NCBI RefSeq assembly: GCF_002775205.1
Contig: NC_036450.1
Location: forward strand, 19,098,479-19,162,478
Direction: 5' to 3'
DNA length: 64,000 nt
DNA from: Xiphophorus maculatus
Taxonomy: Eukaryota; Chordata; Actinopteri; Cyprinodontiformes; Poeciliidae
The notes beneath the pieces were generated by a model. It was not told where the DNA came from and made no database searches. It saw nothing but the letters and a program-made list of their open reading frames with translations. The translations under genes and the position numbers were made by a program. Below are positions 1 through 14,100 of the stretch, piece by piece. Position 1 is the first letter of the stretch; each line of letters begins with the position of its first letter.

Positions 1-1285
1 GCATGCAGAGTTCACACTTCCATGTAAGGCTGCAAATATTAACCTATTGATTTTTTTTTTTCACAATTATTCGGATAAAAAAAAATTGGCAGATTTTTCA
101 TCAAAGCCTTTTTTAATCAGTATTATAAATATATTAAAAGACACAAATAAACAAAAAAATTGATTCCTTTTTTAAATAAGTTAATGTTTTATTGCTTGAA
201 ATACAGTAACGGCATTCCTTTAGTGAACACTTAATCATTTGTACTAAAGAATGTAACGAGCTGAAAAATCATCATGAAAAGCTCAGCACTTTCTGCTCGA
301 CACTTTTTTTGCTTGATCTGTTGATTAATTTTATATTAACCGATCAATAATTGGATAGCTTTTTTTTATGGTAAATGCAAAATACATATATTTTTGAACA
401 GTTTTGGCTTAAATACTACTCTGTTTTCCGTGAAATTAGAGTTTGCATACTCTAGTTAACGGTTAATCAATTACTACATTAATTGATTATTTCAGTAATC
501 AGTTCATCACGATTAATCCAGTTAATTGTTTCAGCTCTACTTCCATTACTCACTCAAATATAACATGACTTCAATACACAGCCTCATTTAAGTCTTCTCT
601 GAGAGCTGAGGTTGTTGTCTAAACATCATAGCTCAAGTGTCTGCATGCATGCGTGTCTCATGTCAGTGGGCAGATTAAGTGCATGCTCCTCCCACAGTAC
701 TATCTACAGGGCAGCAGGTGCAGAAATAGGTCAGCCGTAAGTAAAGCAGCCGTGGCTTATATTCTCTCAGACTGCAGGACAGACGACTCGGGCTAATTGG
801 CTCAGACGACGTTTTGCTTTAACTTTTAGTTACATAATCATTATAATCTATATGCAGCTAAAAATTAAAAAGCTGTCTTTTTATAGTCATCTGTGGTGTT
901 GTTTATAATTAGACGTTTTTGTCTGAAATAAGAATATGGCAATATAATCACTAATAGAGTTAGCATTTGTTTTATTTATTTTTATTTCTGCCACTAATTT
1001 ATTGTAAAAATCAAAGAAATCTTATTTTATTTCCCCCCCCCATTGGAATAATGTGAATTATTCCAAGAAAATATCCCCATCTGATCTAGTCCGCATGCAG
1101 AATTTCAGTATTTTAATAACTATGACATTTCAATGCTTCATTTAACTGCTTACTAAAATTTATTCTAAATATAAAGATTCAAAATATGTTTCACTTTCAG
1201 GTTGTTTTTGAAATGTTACCTTCACTAAAAATCTAAATAGAAATGCAGTGGAGTTGTAAATAAACTTGCGTGTGGATCTGCTCAG
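1..1285. other. Intronic noncoding DNA with repeat fragment
   Basis: AT-rich intronic DNA upstream of the first cdk5rap2 exon in the window. Positions about 40-545 hold a diverged dispersed repeat ending in CACGATTAATCCAGTTAATT, also seen at 3513-3815 and more weakly at 15837-16262. A C8 run lies at 1033-1040. I see no exon here. Confidence 0.6.
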
Positions 1286-4200
1286 GTATGGACCTCATTG
1301 ATCCGAAGGAACTGGAGAGCATGAGGCATCAGCTTGAGGACGCCCAGCGCTGGAATGCGTCCCTGCAGGCTCGCTTGGGAGCAATTCAGAACCGTGGAGG
1401 AGGAGTTGGCGGAACCAGTGATGGTAAGACTGAAAGTACACACTGTAATGATTTCTCCCAACGTTTTACTTGTGAGATTTAAATGCCGGTTTTCGTGTTC
1501 AGGTGAAACCTTGAGTTTCATTGGAGATCAGACTTCTTACATGAGTATCTGTGTGGGAGAAGGGACGGATGATAGCTTGCCTCAGCTTTCTCCTCAGGAG
1601 CTTCAGCGGAAGGTGAGCTCATACCAAATATTTAAAGATGTTTTTAAAAATCACAAACTTTTTTTTTTCTCATTGTCTGAAGTTAAATCAGACAAAATTT
1701 CATTTGTTTTAGGTCAGTTAGAATTACCCGAATTACTTCTATTTGCTTATTGCCAGAAAACGTTCTGAGAACACTTTTCTTTTGAGATTTTTTTTGTAAC
1801 TTTCTCAGACCAGTGAGGTGTATAAGGTATGTGTAAGAGAAACTTTTGAGAACATAAGATTTTAAAAATAAAACTATAATCAAAACCAAAATGTATAATG
1901 TAGGACAACCGTTGTTGTCTTCTCACCTCACCTTCTCCCCTTCACAATAAGAGTATACATTCGGGTGTGAAATATATGCATTGTATCCGCCATATTGTTA
2001 TGATTTTAGTTTACCTACTTCCTGCTGTAGAATACTATACCAAGACATTATTAATGACAGCAATGCATGATATAAATTAGTGAACTAAAGCAGCTTTCTT
2101 TAGTTCATTTGTATTGTTTTTATCTCTAAAGTGAGGCGCTGAAAAAGTTTGAAAACTTACCTTCAAAAGTGTTTGAATTTTACAGTGGGAAAAGTGTATG
2201 AACCCTGTATATTATTCTGTGGCTGCTTAATTAGCACAAACTATGTGACTTGAATATAAAATGGATTGGTTGAGCCTACTTTTTAGGAAGTGAAGTGCAT
2301 TTGGAATACATTGATACATTGATTATTAGCACTGATTGCGAAAAACTTAAAATACACAAAAGACACCCTAAATCCAAGTCTACTAAACTACGGTAGTTAA
2401 ATATAATGCATATGTCAATAGCATGTATTGTGGAGAGATAACTGCACTTGGGGAAAGATGTGTATGCTGCAGGATATAACACAAATGTAATGGTTAGATC
2501 GGATTGTTATTTTTCTTTTTTTTTCAAACATAAACAAAATGATGCATTAAAAAAAAATTGACAACAGTTCCCTTTATGCTGCAGGTGTTGGATTTGCAGG
2601 AGCATGTCGCTGGGCTTCAGAGTTTAAACAATGAGCTCCAGAGCAAATTATCGCAAATGGAGAAGTCAGAGCGGGACGCTTTGGAAAGGGAAGACAAAGA
2701 TCTGACCAGCAGAAGCCGGTTCAAACAGGTTAGGGGTCATAAAAGACAGCTCCCAATACATGGAGTTCAACAGGATTTTTTTTATAGTCTTTGATTAAAT
2801 CCTAGATAATGGAAAATTGTTGTTATTTAGAGTTTGTTTAAAGTTCAGTCAGTTGATTGAATCATAAGTCATTGTCTAACATCCACCTTTTTAGCTCCTT
2901 TCTGAACTCCTAACCTACATCTTAACCTCTGCTTTGTTCAGCCTGTTACTGATGTCTCTTTGGTCTGTAGTGCTGAATGTCTATTTTCTCTAACAAGTTA
3001 CGGTAGTTGTTTGCTTATAGTAGAAGCTGCCCTTTTTTTCTGTCCTCCCTTTTCCTAACCATTCCCTGTTTTTTTTGTTTTTTTATCTTTGTGTCCCATG
3101 AAACGGCTTCTCTTCACCATGCCACATTAGACACATCATGCCATTCTGCTGTTGCTGTGCAGTGTTTTCTGGATTCTGTTCCCTCTTTAAGTTTTCTTTT
3201 ACCAAGTCATATGTGTCACACTCGCCTCCCATCCCATTACTCTAGCAGCTCGAGGAGATGTGTGAGAGGCAGCCACAGTGTGATGCTGAAAGGGAACGTC
3301 TTCCTGGTCAAGATAAAGAGATCCAGACAGAGACAAGCACCTTAAGAAAGGTAAGATATTAACTGCTCTTAAAATTATTTTTTACCACTGGGGTTTTTAT
3401 TCACTTTTTGTCTTGTCACAGTTATGCAAATAAACGTGATTTTTATTATGACATGAACCAACACAGAGTAGTCCATAATTGTGAAGTAGAAGGAAAATTT
3501 AACATGGTTTTAGGGCTGCGGCTATCGATTATGTTATTTATTGATTAACCTATCAATTATTCTAATGGTTAATCGAGTATTTGGATACAAAAAAATGCCT
3601 CATTGGATAGTCTTTCTATGCAATATTAGAAATACATTAAAATAACCAAATGATCAATTCCTTTTTAAATAAGATAAGACATTGCCTAAAATGCAATATA
3701 ACTTACCTTTAGTGAATTTGAAGTATACTCCAGTAAATGATTATTTGATCACTAAATTAGTTGACGATTATTCAGTTCATCACAATTAATCCGAATAATT
3801 ATTTCAACCCAAATTCTTTTTCCAAAAAAATTCAGAAAAGTGTAGTGAGTATTTGCATTCAGTCCCTTTATTCAGATTACCGTAAATAAAATCCATGGGA
3901 ACTGATGTCATCAAAAGTTACCTAATTAGTAAGTGGTCCGGCTACATGCAGCGTGAGGCAGGAACGTGGATGATTTTAATGTGCTGCAGGGAAAATTTTT
4001 AGAGGTTGCAAAAGGTGATAGTGGGATGACCATTTTTAAATAATATGATGGTACAAGTGCATTTTTTTTCAAAGATCAATAAACTTTCATTTCTGGCAAA
4101 TATTTAACATTGGGACTAATGTTAAATGTTAATTCATATTTTTAATATCCAAAATGAACAACCGAAACAACAAATGAAATGGATATTGAAGTCCCTGTAA

Positions 4201-5118
4201 AATGAGAATCCTTCAAAGAAAAGTGGCTAGTTGAGACCAAAGCACCACACTGAAGCCTTTTGTCATCCTGTCTTTGGTAGAAAGAGGAAAAACAAACAAC
4301 CATGTTTGTTTTATTGAGCTCGTTTTACTTTATCATGCAATTAATAGATTTATTTCTTATTGTGGCAGGCTTAGTTGAAAGGCACACTAATTTATGACAT
4401 TCCTTAATTTAGTAAAAGTTTATTTTTTATTTTTATTTTTTTATGGAATTTTAAACATAATGTTCTGAAAATTGTTTGCCCCATTTTTACCAATTTCTTC
4501 TAGACTGCACCTAGAAATCTGCTTGGTGATGAAAACATGATCAGCAGGTCCAGCCAGGGTAGAGAGTATGCTCACTCTGACAGCACCCTGTCACACAGCG
4601 GAGACGACGACGATGGTGCAGAAAGCAACACAGAGGCTTTGGCGCAGACGTCTGAGCTGGCAGGGTTAGGGTCAAACTCTATGCAACATCAAAGGTTGGT
4701 TCTTTAGTTTAGTCAAGTCAAGATCTTATTATTTTCACATTCCGTTACCTGAACGTCACGCTAATCATAAGCTGCTAATTGCAGAGAGGAACTACAGCGA
4801 CTTCGATCAGAAAATCTGAAGTTGTGGGGTCTCCTGAAGGAACTGAAATCCACCGAGTGTAAAGAAAAAGAGAGCGCCGATGTCTCAGGGAGCAGCAGCG
4901 ACGGGCAGGCTGAATTAAGGAGGACTTTGGAAATGGTTCAGTCTAATCCTAAACTCGTTTCCATGGTCTTTAAATCACCAAAGCAAACTACAAAGAAATC
5001 AAGCAAAGCATCGGCTGGCGAGACCGCCGTCACTAATGTCAGCTCTGCAGATGAGAATCCGAAACTTCAAAGTAAAACACACCACAAGTCTCCAAAGCAG
5101 CATGTCACAAGACACAGG
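1286..5118 (+). CDS. cdk5rap2: cdk5rap2 window exons 1-6
   Basis: Exons by splice sites and frame: 1286-1423, 1503-1612, 2585-2728, 3249-3350, 4504-4694 and 4785-5118. They encode heptad-rich coiled coil (LESMRHQLEDAQRWNASLQ, then LDLQEHVAGLQSLNNELQS) followed by a Ser/Asp-rich, probably disordered linker in exons 5-6. All junctions are GT-AG except the donor after exon 6, which reads GC (AGG followed by GCAAGT). Only the GC donor keeps exon 6 in phase with exon 7. The DNA before 1286 shows no coding exon. Confidence 0.85.
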
Positions 5119-8100
5119 GCAAGTTTTACGCAATTCTAGAAATATAAAGGCAGAATATATTCTTTTCATTAGCTCTGACTAGCAGTGCTCCTAATATCTG
5201 CTTAATTTGTGTTGTTTCCAACGTAGGCTGGTGTCAAGTCTCGCCTCCCTGTGCCTGTGAGGCTCAGAGCAGAGGGCAGCACTAGCTGGGAGTCTGTGAC
5301 CTCTGACCCGATGCAGACTGACGCACAGCAACACTCTGCTGTGGAAGATGTTTCTGGTTCTGACCAGCAGCTGCATACCAACTCAGATTCAGCACTGCAA
5401 ACCAGCGCTTCCCCTTCCTCCACCATCAGACATTCACACACTAGCTGCAGCCCTGCAGAGTCAGACGGGGGCTTTGACACCAGAGCACCAGTGGATCACA
5501 CCCACAACGAATCTGCTCTTCTTTCCCAACTCGAGCTCCTCCACCAGGAATGCCAGGAAAAGGAGGTCCTGATAAATAAGATGAGGGAGCAGCTCAGCGA
5601 TCTAGAGGAGCTGCATGCTCAACTGGAGGAAAAGAAGAGACAGAATGCCCAGCAGACTGTGGCACTGCAGGCTGCGCAATCCACCATCGCTTATCTGACA
5701 GCCTGCAGTCTGGACAACCAGAGCAACTTTGGTCCGCACCCTTGTTCTGGCGCTGTGGGTTCTGACGTTGACCTCCACAGTAGATGCATGGAGTTGCAGA
5801 AATCACTACAGGAGAAGGAAGAGCTCAACAACCAGCTCATTGAGCTCCTGAGCATGGCAGAGAAAGCCGTCGCCTCTTCTCAGAGCCAAGATCAGGAACC
5901 TGAAACGGATGGTCTCTCTTCATGGATAGAGGGTGCTTTGCATGAGGTTCACACACACTCGCACAGAGATAGCCCAAATCAAGCCAGCGGCCAAACTGAG
6001 AACTCTGTGCTTGAGTTGCAGCAGCATGCAGACTCTTTGCAAAAAGCCCTTTTAGAACAAAGTAAGCTAAACGCAGAGCTCCAGGAGCAATTAAGGGCTG
6101 CAAATGAAGCTGCACAGCGTGACGGTTCTCATTTAAATGGCCCCACCTGGAGACAAAGAGGTGGAACGACAGAGTTGCTTGAAGATGATGAGTCAAGGGA
6201 TGACCAAGGTGCAAAGAGAGGTTGTCATAATCCTGATTTAAACCAAGAAATGTTTAGCGTTGTACTGAGGTGCTTCAGTGCAACAGAGGCTGCTGTTTCC
6301 TCGTTAGCCGGCCACTGTAAAAACACAGCCTCCCCGACCTCTGATAAATCAGAACTATACGCCGACCTCCAGAAAGATTTCGACAATCTTCAGAGAGCGC
6401 TTCAAGAGAGAAGCAAACTGACTGAATCTGGAGAGCACGGAAGGAGAAGCAGCAGCAATCTGTCCTTTGCCTCATCAGAAACAAAAGGGCTGAAGCTCTA
6501 TCAGGATCTCTGTCACCTTCACAAGGTTCTCAGTGATTACTCTCAAAGAGTAAATGACCTCCAGGCCTCCGCGCAGCAAGAGAGAGGTCACAGAAGAGAG
6601 GGCAAGGTCCGCGGGGTCGAACACGATGACAAGGGATTACCACCAGATGTTAAGCTCCAACTGGAGACGTTACATAAGGCTCTGAGGGAGAAAAAGAAAG
6701 CATACAAAAACCTGGAGGAGAAACTGGCCACTGCTCTTACCAGTACATCCTCTACAGAAACTATAAGAAAAGGTTAGATATCTTATGTTGAATTGAATGT
6801 TCTGATTCTGTAAGTACGATGGAGTATCAGGACCACACGAAATAAAAATGCAAGAAAAAAGTCATAAGATTACAGGAATAAACTCGTACAAGAATAAAGT
6901 CATAAGATTACAGGAATAAACTCGTACAAGAATAAAGTCATAAGATTACAGGAATAAACTCGTACAAGAATAAAGTCATAAGATTACAGGAATAAACTCG
7001 TACAAGAACAAAGTCATAAAATTACCATAATAAAGTCATAGTTATAGTATGACTATATTATCATAATTGTATGACCGTATTGTTGTTTTTCCTAGTATGG
7101 CCCTAATACTCCATCTTCCCTGTGCTTTCAAGGATTTATGGCTAACATGAAATATATTGCTTCCAATAGCAGCTCCTGAGCAGGGACACAAAAGCGTGCA
7201 GGTGGATTTGCAGGACCTGGGTTACGAAACCAGTGGCAAGAGTGAGAACGATAGGGAAGAGAGCAGTAGCACAGGTAGACAGTCTATAGGCAGACTCTGC
7301 ATGTTGTCTGCTGCGTGGACACTAATCTCACATGTGGGTAGATTCTTTCACTATCTGTGCGCATGAGGATGGAAAAGCAAAGTGTTTTTCAGTTTGGGTC
7401 TCATAACACACAAAGTCTTTTTTTTCTGGTTTTAACTTTGGATTTCTTCTGCACTCTCCCCCAGCTCCCTTAAAGTAAAATGTTTCACTGATTGGTTCTT
7501 GCATGTTTCACTCTGAGGTTCGGGATGTCTTTCAAGCACTTATTAACCTCTCAATTTGATTTCTTGCCTTGATTAAGTCTAGCTGCATATCAAATGATTA
7601 ATTACTTTGAATGTGAAGGTGTCCCTTTTTTAAATGTCTGTATTTCTGTTTCACAGATCTAGATTTGGGGGTGAACCCTAGCTGCAGTGCGTCCAGCCTG
7701 CCTTCACTCTTGAAAAATGAACATGCCACCTTCTCCTCCACTGAAAACTTGGACTCAAACTCCAGCACTCCTTACCCAAGTTCCCCGGCTCTCAGCTCAG
7801 CCAAAGTAGGCATTTTGATGTTGGCTATTATAACAATGAAACATGATTAAATTCTACTGATTGCCTTGGTCAGGATATTTAAGTTCAAGTGCCAGTCCAA
7901 TAGTTGCAGACACTAGCATTAGCCTAGCACCGTCTGTTTTGATTAGGACTGGGCGATGTGGCTTAAAAATAAAATCAGACATTTTTATTTTTTTCATACC
8001 AGGTCTGATTTCCGATTTTAATAGTTTTTTCTTTTTAAAGAATAGAAAGCTATTGACAATAATGTGTTAAAATATGAAGTATTTCCTCATCTGTAAAATG

Positions 8101-11100
8101 TATACCAAATAATAACTTCACAAGATGTTCAACATTCCACATTTTAAATTTTTTTTGTTCATATAGTTCTCATAAACTTACAACTTAATTCTCCTTTCTT
8201 ATGGCAAAACAATGATTTTATTCTAGTATTAATGCCCTAGTCTTGATGTCACTCGTTGATTATTTTAGGTTGTAACATATTCTCAGTGAATTAATCTGCT
8301 GAGTTAAGCTTTTATCTACCACCCACTGTGTCTATGTAGGTTAGCCTGAAAAACTTACAGATGTATGATGAGTTCGGGGCTTCAGAGGACCCTCTGCAGC
8401 TTCAGGCACAAGTAAGAGAGTTGAAAGCCCACCTAGAAAACCAGGCAAAGGTCATCCTACAAATGCAAAGCCTCCTGCACAGAAACTCCCTCTCCAGTGA
8501 CGTGGCTGCAAACACCTCAGATCCGCTCACTGTCAGGGAGAAAGACGGCGCACACAAAGTGGACTGCAGTCAAGAAAGGGTCGGGCAGCCGAGTGGGAAA
8601 AAGGAGGCTGAAAACCAGTCTGCTACGGACAGAGCCGGTGTTGTGAATATTGACCTGTGGAAAGAGAGAACACTGAACCGGAGCACAAACGAACAGCTGC
8701 AGCAAACCCGCAGCCGCTCAACGTCACCTGCTAGGTAACAGCTCATTGCGCTGTTTCGGCAAAATATACTCTATTTATTGATCAAAGCTTAAACGTCGTA
8801 AACAAATTTGTCATGTTTTTACCACTTGACAGGCTTGATTCTCTGGTGAAGTCTCAGGCCAGAGAGTTGTCACAGCTGAGGGAGCAAATCAAGGAGAGCC
8901 GCAGGCTGGGAGTGTTGCAGCGCCGCCAGCTGGAGGAGCTGAGCAAGGTGTTCAAAGACCTGCTGCACTCTGGAGAAGTGGACCACTACATGGGGGAGGT
9001 GGTGAAGGAACAGCTGAACAAGAGTCTGAACCTTCTGGACAAGCTGGACGGCCGGCTGGACAAAGGTGGCCACTGCTGTTACTGTCTAAGAAAATATCTG
9101 CTCTACAGTTTGCGTTGTAGGGGGAATACAATGAACAATTTACATTGTGACCTTGTACTTGGGAGTCAGTACTGAAAAAAATATCCATGAGTTATAAAAA
9201 GTTACGACTGAGTTATTTTTCATAATTATTGTGCCGTTATGTGTCTAAAAGCAACAAAAAAAAATCATTAGAAGCCAGCACAAACAGATATTTACTTCTG
9301 ATGTAGACAAACTTGTTCATAACAAATGTTTTCCTTTTTCTGTCCTCCAGAAGAATCTCATCCGGTTAGTGAGGATGTTGCAGCTTTAGAACTGTCTCGC
9401 AGGTACGCTACATATTTATCATGCCATCTAAAAACGCCAAATATAACTAACATGCTAGTAACATTTAAAACTTGTATATTTGAAGTAATAGGATTCAATG
9501 GGCATGTAAGGTTGGATTTGAGAAATTAAATGAGTATCCAGCATTTTGCATACTTTCTACTAATCTGTCGTTTATTTATTTATTTTTTTTCTTGGATTAA
9601 TAATTGTATACCAAAATGTTCTTAATAGAAGATTTTATTGACAAAATTTGAACCAGGTGAAGCTGAAACTGCCACTCATATCTGATGAAAGTGTTTCAAG
9701 CCAAGCTGAAGAGGCCACACCACCTTAGCTGATGTTCACAATTAGATCAGTATTGTAATTATTTAGCTTTTCCAGGGAGTTAAAAACTTTTTCACAGCTG
9801 TTCAAGTATTTAAAATTTTTCCTCAGTGTGATGAAAATTAACCCGTTACTAAAACAACAGCCTTGAGGAGCATCAACAGGTACCTCTCTCTAACGACGAG
9901 AGCGGGATCGATCCCCATGACAGCCTGTGTAGAATCCAGCAGGACATAGATTATCTGCGTCTGGAGCTAGACGTTGAGAGAGAGCTGCTGCAGCAGCACA
10001 TCAGGCTTCTGGTCCAGCAAAACCTCAGCCTGGCTGAATGCACTAGAGAGCAACTGGACCTGTGAGTTGGTTTCAGTCAGACGCACAGCATGATGGTTGC
10101 TGTGGTGATTTCCAGCTGTGTGTTTTCCTCCAAATATCAACTAAAAACCTTCTTGTTAGGATCATTATATAGTCTTCCACTGTCTCCTGATTTCTCTCTC
10201 TATTTTTGAGTGCCTTTTTTTTTTTTTTGCGCCGCATTTTCATATTTTGTCAAGTTGTCAACCCTTATTTTGCCTGGTATGTCTCATTGAGAGTAAAAAT
10301 CTTTTTCAAGAGAGACCTGGCCAAGAACGGCATCCGGACACCGACAATTACAAATCATACAAGTGCAGATGTCAAAACCCAATTAAAAGACAATTTAACA
10401 ATGAGCGAACATACCCATACAGGTAAAAATAGAACTAAAACACAACTTGATATTAGTCAAAGCATTTACAAATACCTTAACTACAAAATGATTGAGTCAG
10501 TGTGAACCTTAGGCACAGTTCATAAAATGAAGGTGGTTGTAATGTAACAAAAATATGAAGAAGTTCTAAGTGTATGAACTTTTACAAAAGAGCCAACACT
10601 CACACACTGAATTTGACTTGATTACTTCTAGACTGGCTAAGGAGTTGCAGGAGAAGAATCGACTCATCCAGAGCCTCCAGAGTCAGATCCACGGTCAGAC
10701 TCCCAGCAGCCATCGCAGTTCCCAGTCCGACCTGAGCCGCTCAGACGTGACGATTTCCTCCTGCCACAGCAGCAGCACCACACAAGGCGGCAGTAGAGCG
10801 CGCAGTGAGTTTCCTCGTGAAATATTAAACAACCTTTAAATCTTGGAGATAATTGTAGGTGTGAGGTGTAGTCTTTGGTGTCAGAGTGGTTGGAGAGATA
10901 TAATGCAAGTGATCAAAAATGCATGCGTCTCCACTTCATGTCTTGTGTAATGTCATGTATGATCACTTCAGTCCTCCTCTCCATCTAGTTTCTGCCTGTA
11001 ATGGCAATTATTTTCCACTCGGGTCCATTCTGTCCCACTGAGGCGTGCTGGATGCTGGTGTCCAGTTTCAGTCCACCGCCTCTCAAAGTTGCATTATTCA

Positions 11101-14100
11101 GTGGCACCTATCTGGTTCGGTCCTCAAATTGTGCTTCCCTCTTGGAAAAAAAAAGGAGCAAAATAAAACAAAGCGTTTTACGAACACCCTGTAGACGTCT
11201 CTGGAAGCTGGGTCAAAGTGTACAGAAATATTAGTTCAGGACATTTTTAACTGAAGTTGGTTGATTAACTACATCCTCCTGTTTCTGTTCAGGCCAGCAG
11301 CACTCTCCTGAGAACTCGGGAGCAGCCGTCTGTCCTGCAGGAGGCGCTCTGGAGAAAGGTGCGTCTCCTTTCTCCAGAGATGCTTCCAGCAGTCTGCAGC
11401 GTCTGCAGATGGAGAACCGGCGGCTGCAGGAGCAGCTGAGGAGCAACGAGGAGCTCAACGCCACCTTACGCAGCGAGCTGGACCTGCACTGCTCCATTTT
11501 GGCGCAGCCCAGCCGGCATCACCAAGAGCAGGAGCCAGGCCCGGATCAGGAAGCCGCAGAGCCTCAAACAGGAATGCATGAACAAGGTGGAGACATCGGC
11601 TCACAAGGAGAAGGCGGAGAACAGCCTCGCACTATGAATTCAGGTAAATATGAGGCAGTATCAGTAGAATAATTAGATGAACTTTTCATTAAAGTAATGA
11701 AAACAGAAAATGTACTCTACTTTTATAAATTGTTGAGCAAAATGCAAAGCCAGATAATGCCACCTGTAAGAGTTAGCTGTTGTTTTCCACATGGTATAAC
11801 TTTTAATAAAGATTTTCAAACAGAGAGTCCAACAAATAGCAAATATTTGGAGAAGTTGTACATCACCATGAGTCAAATGCTGATTTATGCAAATGAATAC
11901 TAGCAAAACATTTGTGCAGGAACTGTTTTCCTAATGCAAATGTTCACTTTATTGTGAAGGTTTAAATTATATGCCCATAAATTTATAGTACATACTTTGT
12001 AGTGATCAAACCGACCTGTCGGTTTAGATTTTGACCAGTTAAAATTTTTAGTTTAAGCATTTTTTACACTTAAAAGATAATAAATGTGCTTCAGGTTGTT
12101 TAGATGGAGGTAGAAGAATTTAATCCAACAGAAGAAATGGCGAGATTCTCTCGATTCAATCTGATTTTTATTTAAGTTCTGAAAAGTGCAAATAAGTGAT
12201 TTTATGTGCATTTATTGACTAGGAGGTAAAATACTGTTTTTTTTTCATGCAAATCAGCACCAAAGCAAATCAAGGGAAATTGAACTGATTTCTCTCCTGT
12301 CTTTTCTTGCTTGAAAGATTGCAGCAAACCTATTTTCAGCTAAGACTTAAGTAATTCTGCATCAGTTTTGAAAATGAAAGCATACAACAAATATTCACCA
12401 AAAGTCCCCTCAAATTCCAACTGTTAAATTATAATAATTACAGCTGAAACAAACAAACAAACAAACTACAAGGACTCTACAAATGTAGTTTTGCGGGATC
12501 CTGTAAAAGTCCAAAACAAACAAACTGCATGTGCTTTTCAAGGTTAGCCCTATGTTTACATGTACACTTTAGTATTTCCACATGAACTCATTACACTGAC
12601 CAGAAGAACAGTTCAATAAAAGAACAACGAACATCAGTGGGAGTTCTCTTAGCTTGGAGAATCTCCTTCTAATTTAGCCGATGTGTCCGTGTTTGTTAGA
12701 CCTGCTGGCTGAACATCTCCAAGAGATCAGAGCGTTACGCCAACGACTGGAGGAAAGCATTCGCACTAACGACCTCCTGAGAGAACAGCTGGAGAGGAAG
12801 TTGGCCGAGGTGGAGAAAGACCCAGGTACGTAAAGCCCACTGCAGCCCCGGTTCATCGCTGATTCCCACAGCAGAGATCTTTCTAAATGTGTTTCTCTCC
12901 TGGGTTTTTTTTGTATTTTTTAGCAGCCACAAACATTTTTATCCAGGGCAGCGAGGAGCAGGGTCAGCTGGTTAATGAAGTTCGCTTCCTTTGGGAACAA
13001 AATCAAGTGCTAAAAGAGCAGCTCAACGTGGGATCTCGAGGTAAATTTGCTTTCGAGTTGTTGATTCCTTCTTTTAGTCCCAAAGGCTCCTTTACAAAAC
13101 GCCTCTGTTTGCTTTTAGACAAGCAGAAGGAGAACGAGAAGCTGCGTGAGACTCTGGCGCGGCGGACAGCCAAGCTGGAGCAGAGCAGGAAGGACAGTGA
13201 AGTTCTGCGGAAGGAAAACCTCAGACTGCAGGAGACGCTGGAGCAGGGCAGCCAGGAGAACGCGCTGCTGCAGAACTCCCTGCAGGCCAGCAGAGAGGAG
13301 CTGCGAAGGTCAGCACTAACACACTTGAGCCATTTAAAACTGTCGTGTGTGTGAGCTTAGTGATGGTGCGTGACCTCCTGACCCCAGGGCTACTGATAGA
13401 CGTCAGTGAGACTGCAACCCAAAACCAGGAATTGGGTTTACTTTTAGATCTCCTCTCCCTTTCTGCCACTTATCACTCCTGAGTGTTTGGCTTTTCAGTC
13501 CAGTTACCACTCCTTTTATATATAAACTATATAAAATACATCCTCTGAGGTTAATCCATGCATATTTACATTCATAGTTGAATCAAAGTATTGAGACTCA
13601 TTCCTAGTTTTTTTATTCCAGGTTGCAGTGTGAGGTGAAGCTCCAGAGGCAGCAGCTGTCCGACTCCCAGCAGCTGCTGCAGTCGCTGCGAGTGGAGCTG
13701 CAGATTTATGAAAACATCAAGAACGACTCCAGCCAGCATGGTAACCTGTACCAATCGCCCAGATTCATTACATTCTTTGAAGAAATCAAAGTAACACACA
13801 CTTGACTTTTTAAGATATCAGTAGTTAACGTATCGGGTCAACATGTAGTCTGTCGCAACTTTTAACCTTCCTCATGCAGTGCAGCTTGCTCTTCTTGTGG
13901 TTCTCTGTAACACTTGAGGTGTTTATCTTTGTTTTCCTGTCAGAACGCCGTCAGGAGGCGCCGCATCCTGTCCCCATGTCGTCGTCTGGCTCGATGAACC
14001 TGGGAGAGCTCCTGTCCGAGATCAGACACCTGCGGCTGCAGCTGGAGAGGAGCATCCAGACCAACACGGCGCTGCGGCAGAGACTGGAGGAGCAGCTGCT

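Noticed and set aside
3007-3345. 112-codon frame around cdk5rap2 exon 4
   Set aside because: The frame differs from that of exon 4 (LEEMCERQPQCDAERERL), which continues exons 3 and 5.
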